From positions 32,159 to 96,158 of the forward strand of contig JAHIWP010000055.1 of the NCBI GenBank assembly GCA_018816095.1: DNA of 64,000 nt, in the 5' to 3' direction. The position numbers and the translations under genes are program-made. The stretch is from Gammaproteobacteria bacterium. Its GTDB lineage: Bacteria; Pseudomonadota; Gammaproteobacteria; Pseudomonadales; Pseudomonadaceae. Below are positions 59,036-64,000 of this stretch, piece by piece. The notes under the pieces are model-generated. The model was given only the letters and a program-made list of their open reading frames with translations, was not told the DNA's origin and made no database searches. Every line of letters begins with the position of its first letter. Position 1 is the first letter of the stretch.

Positions 59036-60652
59036 TCAGGCTTCGGCAATCCCCAGCATGTCCTTGATCAGCGCTTCGGCCACGCGAATACCATCGACAC
59101 CTGCCGACAGAATACCGCCGGCATAACCCGCGCCTTCGCCGGCCGGGTACAGGCCGCGCACGTTGAGGCTCTGCATGTCCGTGCCACGGGTGATACGCAG
59201 CGGCGAGGAAGTACGGGTTTCGATGCCGGTGAGTACCGCATCATGCAGGTCGAAGCCTTTGATCTGCTTACCGAAAGCCGGCAGCGCTTCGCGGATCGCC
59301 TCGATGGCGAAATCCGGCAGGGCCAGCGCCAGGTCGCCCAGCTTGATGCCGGGTTTGTAGGACGGCTCGACACTGCCCAGCGCTGTTGAAGGTGTGCCGG
59401 CAATAAAATCGCCAACCAGTTGCCCCGGCGCTTCGTAGGTGCTGCCGCCGAGCAGGTAGGCCTGCGATTCCAGGCGCTCCTGCAGCTCAACCCCAGCCAA
59501 CGGGCCGCCCGGATAATCCTGCTCCGGGGTGATGCCGACGACGATACCGGCGTTGGCATTACGCTCGTTGCGCGAGTACTGGCTCATGCCGTTGGTCACT
59601 ACGCGGTTCGGCTCTGAGGTCGCCGCCACCACCGTGCCACCGGGGCACATGCAGAAGCTGTAGACCGAGCGGCCATTCTTGGCGTGGTGCACCAGTTTGT
59701 AATCCGCCGCGCCCAACTTGGGATGGCCGGCGTATTTGCCCAAACGGGCGCGGTCGATCAACCCCTGCGGGTGCTCGATGCGGAAGCCCACCGAGAATGG
59801 CTTGGCCTCCATAAACACGCCGTGCTGGTGCAGCATGCGGAAGGTGTCGCGTGCGCTGTGGCCCAGAGCCAGGATCACCTGACGGCTAAGAATCTGCTCG
59901 CCACTGTCGAGGATCACGCCGTTGAGCTGACCCTCTTCAATCAGCACATCACTGACGCGTTGCTCAAAGCGTACTTCACCGCCCAGGGCTTTGATTTCCT
60001 CACGCATGGTCGCGACCACGCCAGTCAGGCGGAAGGTGCCGATATGCGGTTTGCTGACGTAGAGGATTTCCTCCGGCGCGCCGGCTTTTACGAACTCCTG
60101 CAGCACCTTGCGCCCGTAATGCTTGGGGTCTTTGATCTGGCTGTAGAGCTTGCCGTCGGAAAAGGTGCCCGCGCCGCCCTCACCGAACTGCACGTTGGAT
60201 TCCGGCTTGAGCACATTCTTGCGCCACAGGCCCCAGGTGTCTTTGGTGCGCTGGCGCACTTCGGTACCGCGCTCCAGCACAATCGGCTTGAGCCCGGCCT
60301 GGGCGAGAATCAGCGCAGCAAAAATCCCGCACGGGCCAAAGCCAACCACCAGCGGGCGTTCGGCCAGGTCTTCTGTAGCCAGGCCGACGGGTTTGTAGGC
60401 GGTGTCCGGGGTGATGCTGATATGCCGGTCATCGGCAAATTTACTCAGCAGCGCCGCTTCATCCTGCAGGCTGCAGTCGATGGTGTAGATGAAGTGTATT
60501 TCGCTGGATTTCTTGCGCGCATCGTAGCTGCGCTTGAACAGGCTGAAGTCGAGCAGCTCGCTGTCGGCAATCCCTAAACGCTGGATGATGGCGGGGCGCA
60601 GGGCCTCTTCGGGATGGTCGAGCGGCAGCTTGAGTTCGGTGATGCGTAACAT
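59036..60652 (-). CDS. COG2509-type FAD-dependent oxidoreductase
   Basis: 538 residues from ATG 60652 (MLRITELKLPLDHPEEAL). N-terminal ~100-residue ferredoxin-like domain (LDFSLFKRSYDARKKSSEI), then FAD site GFGPCGIFAALILAQAG (~104), FGEGGAGTFSDGKLYSQ and SRQVILALGHSARDTF, ending GEGAGYAGGILSAGVDGIRVAEAL. Flavoprotein dehydrogenase family common in bacteria; substrate unknown. Converges on the LysR gene; stands alone. Confidence 0.85.
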   Translation of the reverse strand: MLRITELKLPLDHPEEALRPAIIQRLGIADSELLDFSLFKRSYDARKKSSEIHFIYTIDCSLQDEAALLSKFADDRHISITPDTAYKPVGLATEDLAERPLVVGFGPCGIFAALILAQAGLKPIVLERGTEVRQRTKDTWGLWRKNVLKPESNVQFGEGGAGTFSDGKLYSQIKDPKHYGRKVLQEFVKAGAPEEILYVSKPHIGTFRLTGVVATMREEIKALGGEVRFEQRVSDVLIEEGQLNGVILDSGEQILSRQVILALGHSARDTFRMLHQHGVFMEAKPFSVGFRIEHPQGLIDRARLGKYAGHPKLGAADYKLVHHAKNGRSVYSFCMCPGGTVVAATSEPNRVVTNGMSQYSRNERNANAGIVVGITPEQDYPGGPLAGVELQERLESQAYLLGGSTYEAPGQLVGDFIAGTPSTALGSVEPSYKPGIKLGDLALALPDFAIEAIREALPAFGKQIKGFDLHDAVLTGIETRTSSPLRITRGTDMQSLNVRGLYPAGEGAGYAGGILSAGVDGIRVAEALIKDMLGIAEA

Positions 60653-60700
60653 GAGGGGGCGATCCACTATCAGGGCCGGAGGCAACCCGGCAGCATTTTA

Positions 60701-60732
60701 GGACCGGCGATTATACCTGTGATCGCCGGTCC
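60701..60732. terminator. Perfect 11-bp hairpin downstream of GAPDH
   Basis: GGACCGGCGAT (60701-60711) and ATCGCCGGTCC (60722-60732). Lies ~65 bp beyond the GAPDH stop on the minus strand. No T-tract. Confidence 0.5.
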
Positions 60733-60797
60733 TTGGCTCAGTGGCTGCGTCCATTGGTCATGCACATCGCTCGCCTGCGCTAAGGCGGTCGCAAGGC

Positions 60798-61805
60798 TTA
60801 GCGTGCGTCTGGCTTCACCCAGGCCAGCATCACGTCGAGCATGCGGTTGGCGAACGCCCACTCGTTGTCATACCAGGCCAAGACCTTGACCAGATCGCCC
60901 TGCACACGGGTGTGGCTGAGGTCGACCACGCACGAGGTCGGGTAGCCATTGAAGTCGTTGGATACCAGCGCCAGCTCGTTGCATTCCATCACCCCAGCCG
61001 GCAGTTGCGCGGCACCGGCTTGCAGCGCGGCGTTAATCGCCTCACGGCTGGTTGGGCGCTCGCAGGTGAAGGTCAGGTCAACCAGTGACACGTTGGGCGT
61101 CGGTACGCGTATCGACAACCCATCCAGGCGACCGGCCAGTTCCGGCATCACCAGGCCGATGGCCTTGGCCGCACCAGTGCTGGTGGGGATCATCGACAAC
61201 GCGGCGGCACGGGCGCGATACAGGTCGCTGTGGGTCTTATCCAGCAGGTTCTGGTCATTGGTGTAGGAGTGGATGGTGTTGACCAGCCCCTGACGAATGC
61301 CCACGGCTTCGTGCAGCACCTTGGCCATCGGCGCCAGGCAGTTAGTGGTGCAGGAGGCGTTGGAAACAATCTGCTGATCGCCCAGCAATTGGTGGTTAAC
61401 CCCGTAGACCACGGTCAGGTCAGCGCTGTCGAGCGGATGCGAGAGCAGCACGCGCGGGCTACCGGCGCTGATGTGCTGCTCGACCTGTTCGCGCTTCTTC
61501 AGTTTGCCGGTACATTCGAGCACCAGATCGACCTCAAGCTCGCGCCAGGGCAAATTCGCCACTTCGCGTTCGCGCAGCAGCTGGATCGCGTGGCCGTTTA
61601 CACTGAATACGTCACCGTCCAGGCTGATCTGCCCGGGGAAACGGCCGAAGGTGGAATCAAAGCGGGTGAGGTGGGCGAGGGTGCTTTGCTCACCCAGGTC
61701 ATTGATTGCGGTGAGGTGAATCTGGTCTTGCAGGTTGCGCTCGAACAACGCCCGCACCAGGCAACGACCAATACGTCCATATCCATTAATAGCAATGCGC
61801 AGCAT
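60798..61805 (-). CDS. gap: Type I glyceraldehyde-3-phosphate dehydrogenase
   Basis: 335 residues. NAD-binding INGYGRIGR (~6), catalytic SNASCTTNC (Cys ~150), NTIHSYTNDQNLLD, RAAALSMIPTSTGAAKAIG and the C-terminal WYDNEWAFANRMLD. The TIHSYTNDQ and STGAAKA segments favour true GAPDH over erythrose-4-phosphate dehydrogenase (Epd usually has SAMHDQ/N). Reversible oxidation of glyceraldehyde-3-phosphate. AGGGA upstream. Isolated gene, so it may be one of several paralogues. Confidence 0.88.
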   Translation of the reverse strand: MLRIAINGYGRIGRCLVRALFERNLQDQIHLTAINDLGEQSTLAHLTRFDSTFGRFPGQISLDGDVFSVNGHAIQLLREREVANLPWRELEVDLVLECTGKLKKREQVEQHISAGSPRVLLSHPLDSADLTVVYGVNHQLLGDQQIVSNASCTTNCLAPMAKVLHEAVGIRQGLVNTIHSYTNDQNLLDKTHSDLYRARAAALSMIPTSTGAAKAIGLVMPELAGRLDGLSIRVPTPNVSLVDLTFTCERPTSREAINAALQAGAAQLPAGVMECNELALVSNDFNGYPTSCVVDLSHTRVQGDLVKVLAWYDNEWAFANRMLDVMLAWVKPDAR

Positions 61806-61902
61806 AACGATATCCCTTTGGCTGACTTCCCTTGCAGCTTAGGCCAAACGCCTAGCGGCGGGCTGATCTATCTCAGCTCTCTGCGCATTGATAGCCTGCC
61901 CG

Positions 61903-62040
61903 CAGGCCTTTGAAAACGTAAACGAGGCAGGCAGGACAAGGCAAAAACGGCCGATGAAGCGGAGTTTACGGGTTGTAAATGAGCATGCAGCGGCCGTTTT
62001 TAACGCCGTATTGCCAATGCAGGTCGTTTTCAACGGCCTG
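61903..62040. repeat. Nested inverted-repeat element
   Basis: Outer arms CAGGCCTTTGAAAACG (61903-61918) and CGTTTTCAACGGCCTG (62025-62040) match at 15/16. Inner arms AAAAACGGCCG (61943-61953) and CGGCCGTTTTT (61991-62001) match perfectly. The 138-bp unit ends exactly at the stop codon (TAG) of the COG3650 gene. Looks like a MITE or repeat-family copy; could also act as a terminator for the minus-strand gene beyond it. Confidence 0.7.
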
Positions 62041-62712
62041 CTAGTCGTTACGCGCACCGCCTAGGTAGGCGCAGCCGCGCAATACCTCACCGTCGAGGCG
62101 CAACTCGGCGCTCATGTGCTGCACCGCGCCACTCATGCCATCCACACAGCGCTGCGGCGCGAGCCACAGCTCAAGGCGCTGGCCGTTAGCCTCGCTGCTG
62201 AGGTTCAGGCGGCCTTCGGGTAGTTGCTCTTCCAGGTAGGGCAGCGCTTGCGGCTCTTTACCCGCACGATTAAGGACCAAGCCCTGATTGCTCACGGCAA
62301 TGCTCCAGTCGGGCTCATGGCCGCTGGCGCGCAGCAGGGTACGGGTGAAATTGATGTCGCTGCAGCCATGGCCTTCAGCCTGGACGCGGTACACCTGGCT
62401 GGGGGTGAAGGTGCCGTCCACCTTAGGTTGGCTGGTGCTAGACAGATCGCCGCGCATATCCACGTACAGCTGCGTCGCGCCATCGCTAAACAGCTCCGTT
62501 GCGTCGCGGCTTAAGCTGGTTGCCCCGTCATGGCCGATGACAAAACTGCGTTGCTCCTGGCAGGGGCGAAACAGTAAGTCGCCGTTTGCCAGGCTGAGTT
62601 CGCCCTGCAGGCGAGTGGGCGGCGTTGAGGTGTCATTCGGCTGTTCGCTCAACAGCTGGCAGCCGGCAAACAGCGGCAACAGGGCGACGACTAAGGTACG
62701 GCTAATGCGCAT
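62041..62712 (-). CDS. COG3650-type lipoprotein
   Basis: 223 residues; GGAG is 7 nt before the ATG at 62712. Lipobox LFAGC (Cys18). Three segments: a heparinase/META-like beta region with LFRPCQEQRSFVIG, YRVQAEGHGC, and a C-terminal ALPYLEEQLPEGRLNLSS domain, with four Cys after the lipobox. It resembles COG3650 membrane lipoproteins; no known activity. Confidence 0.72.
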   Translation of the reverse strand: MRISRTLVVALLPLFAGCQLLSEQPNDTSTPPTRLQGELSLANGDLLFRPCQEQRSFVIGHDGATSLSRDATELFSDGATQLYVDMRGDLSSTSQPKVDGTFTPSQVYRVQAEGHGCSDINFTRTLLRASGHEPDWSIAVSNQGLVLNRAGKEPQALPYLEEQLPEGRLNLSSEANGQRLELWLAPQRCVDGMSGAVQHMSAELRLDGEVLRGCAYLGGARND

Positions 62713-63053
62713 GAGGCTCTCCTGACAAGTGCGAGCACGTTACCGAGGCACTTGGGTGATCACAAGCGTGATGCTGGGATTCATTGCCTAGTGGCGAAGT
62801 CGTCACCGCGTCGTTGTGTGCCTATGTGTATTGAGCTATCGATGAAGCAGCAATAACAGGTTGCCTGCCCAACAGAGGCGCGCGCAGGCAAGGCGCTGGC
62901 CAATGGTCTTTCGGGCAAGTCGCGGGCACTTCCTGAGGCCGTTAGGGGCGCCTGGGGACATTTCAGGGCCGCGTACATCGGCTTATGCAACTCTTTTACC
63001 GATATAGAACTTTACTTGAGGAGGTTACTGCAGCCGCTACCAATACAAAGGGC
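62713..63053. other. Gap without a recognised gene
   Basis: 341 bp between the COG3650 lipoprotein start and the methyltransferase stop. Short frames (e.g. 62781-62990 minus) have no ribosome site or protein-like pattern. Nearby GC looks lower than in the core genes. Nothing else seen. Confidence 0.45.
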
Positions 63054-63515
63054 TTAAATCCATCTGCGCACGGCGTTTTTGTAGCGCTCAAACTCTGCGC
63101 CAAACAGCATGCTCAGTGCACGCTCTTCAGGTGCAATCTGAAAACGGTTGATGTACAGCATGAAAACACCCACACCCAGCAGCGCCACCGGCGATGACAA
63201 AAACACCGCCCATGAGACAAGCAACAGCGCAAAGCCGACATACATCGGGTTACGTGACACTTGATAGATACCGGAACGGACAAGCGCTGACGCCGCATCA
63301 GGCTTTAATGGATTGACAGTGGTCTGCGCACGCCGAAACGAAACAACCCCCGCCATACAAAAGAACACGCCAGCCAAGGCAACAGCCACCGCCCCAATAA
63401 TGCGCAATGCCCCAGCCACCTCAATACCTGGCGTGTACAGGGCGATACCCCACATCGCCGCCCCGCACAGGGTGGCAATAAGCGGTGGTGGAATTTTGTT
63501 GTCTAGATTCAGCAT
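63054..63515 (-). CDS. Isoprenylcysteine carboxylmethyltransferase (ICMT)-like protein
   Basis: 153 residues, about four helices; GGAGG 4 nt before the ATG. C-terminal half has the ICMT/PEMT-like signature: LVRSGIYQVSRNPMYVGFALL and APEERALSMLFGAEFERYKNAVRRW. SAM-dependent membrane methyltransferase by family; bacterial substrates are unknown. 9 bp after the HhH gene; likely an operon. Confidence 0.82.
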   Translation of the reverse strand: MLNLDNKIPPPLIATLCGAAMWGIALYTPGIEVAGALRIIGAVAVALAGVFFCMAGVVSFRRAQTTVNPLKPDAASALVRSGIYQVSRNPMYVGFALLLVSWAVFLSSPVALLGVGVFMLYINRFQIAPEERALSMLFGAEFERYKNAVRRWI

Positions 63516-63524
63516 GCCGCCTCC

Positions 63525-63785
63525 CTAATGCAGCTCGTGGTGCTCTACGCCGTGAAAAGACTGAGCTAGAGATATCGCCGCCGCGATACCCGACCTGGCT
63601 TGCGGGCTATTTTTCCAACAAGTAGACCCCACAATGTCAGATGCCTTAGCCACGATATCTAATACGTTGGCCTTACTCAGATGCGCCAGTGACTCAACAC
63701 CCATTTGCTCAAGCCTAGCCACAACAGTAGGGCCAACGCCTTTAACCGCCAACAACGCCTTACGCTCATGTGCTGGAAATGGCAT
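63525..63785 (-). CDS. Small helix-hairpin-helix protein
   Basis: 86 residues; AAGGAGG 6 nt upstream gives a strong start. HhH motif LLAVKGVGPTVVARLEQMG (~11-29), typical of non-specific DNA contact, followed by LAHLSKANVLDIVAKA and a Cys/Trp-containing tail. Similar small proteins are annotated only by domain. In operon with the ICMT-like gene, an odd pair. Confidence 0.72.
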   Translation of the reverse strand: MPFPAHERKALLAVKGVGPTVVARLEQMGVESLAHLSKANVLDIVAKASDIVGSTCWKNSPQARSGIAAAISLAQSFHGVEHHELH

Positions 63786-63867
63786 GTATTCCTCCTTGAT
63801 AACTGGTTTTAACTGCTGGTGGATTAGTCCGTTCCAGTGAGCGAAGCGAACAGTTTTAATGCTGTAA

Positions 63868-64000
63868 TGGACTCTCCCCGCGCCACGGTTCTATACCTAG
63901 AACTGCGGTGACTGATCATTGGGAGAGACGTTATGAAGCGAATTGCGGTTGATCTGGCCAAGTCCGTTTACCAAGTTGCCGAGAGTGTCCGTTCCGGCCA
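63868..64000 (+). mobile_element. Left end of an IS110/IS1111-type insertion sequence
   Basis: The non-coding left end precedes the transposase ATG by ~65 bp. CTCTCCC (63872-63878) and GGGAGAG (63921-63927) form an inverted pair, consistent with an IS110-family subterminal structure. The exact outer boundary is not certain and the right end is outside the window. Confidence 0.6.
63933..64000 (+). CDS. IS110 family transposase (3' truncated by window edge)
   Basis: Begins MKRIAVDLAKSVYQVAESV, which carries the first Asp of the DEDD RuvC-like catalytic set in the typical IS110/IS1111 start (VDLAKSVYQ). GGGAGAG lies 5 nt before the ATG. Only 22 codons are visible. Full length (~340 aa) is expected beyond the window. 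Confidence 0.82.
   Translation, partial: MKRIAVDLAKSVYQVAESVRSG

Noticed and set aside
60798-61805. Erythrose-4-phosphate dehydrogenase (epd) identity
   Set aside because: TIHSYTNDQ and STGAAKA fit GAPDH better; kept as an alternative only.
62781-62990. 69-codon minus-strand ORF
   Set aside because: No ribosome site, irregular composition, no recognisable pattern.

Overview
The window looks like a chromosomal segment of a Pseudomonas sensu lato species. Evidence: a 1613-residue NAD-specific glutamate dehydrogenase, a QuiP-type acyl-homoserine lactone acylase, MotY, a six-gene rnf cluster joined to nth, a fused MrpA/B antiporter, and gene order that (from memory) follows several blocks of P. 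aeruginosa PAO1. Nearly everything is ordinary, densely packed core genome. The clearest accessory DNA is at the right edge, where an IS110-type transposase begins.

Layout. 1-2870: end of a YCF48-like beta-propeller gene and an MMPL/RND exporter. 3170-10003 (minus): moxR-DUF58-DUF4381-batA-batBC-batD operon. 10165-15006: gdhB. 15110-16827 (minus): pyrC-rnt. 17033-19761: motY, argG, gloA. 19819-29116 (minus): metG, then rnfABCDGE-nth and a small acidic protein. 29274-32489: apbC/mrp, a cold-shock gene, dcd, nadE. 32774-41732: quiP, two SEC-C-motif proteins, an LEA14-like lipoprotein, a tandem pair of OmpA-like lipoproteins, and a DUF1145 gene overlapping a secreted collagen-like protein. 41911-50052: dinG, a GH50-like glycosidase, a class-C beta-lactamase-fold esterase, an OmpA lipoprotein, pdxH and a glycine-zipper lipoprotein. 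50383-56105: mrpA-C-D-E-F-G. 56189-61805: EamA transporter, divergent SDR/LysR pair, COG2509 flavoprotein, type I GAPDH. 62041-64000: COG3650 lipoprotein, then a more AT-rich end with an ICMT-like methyltransferase, a small HhH protein and the IS110-type element.

Themes. Ion-coupled membrane energetics recurs (Rnf, Mrp, MotY). So do envelope proteins: four OmpA-C domains, several lipoproteins, and the Bat complex. Terminators come in two styles: A-tract/T-tract hairpins with a near-identical GCCCCGC core at housekeeping genes on the left, and long perfect stems without a U-tract at gene ends on the right.

I found no clear new defence or biosynthetic system, and no tRNA, rRNA or CRISPR array. 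The least-explained items are the collagen-like/DUF1145 pair, the tandem repeat growth in the RnfC tail, a paired-hairpin element inside the rnf operon, and a nested inverted repeat next to the COG3650 gene. All functional calls rest on reading motifs by eye; no database search was run.
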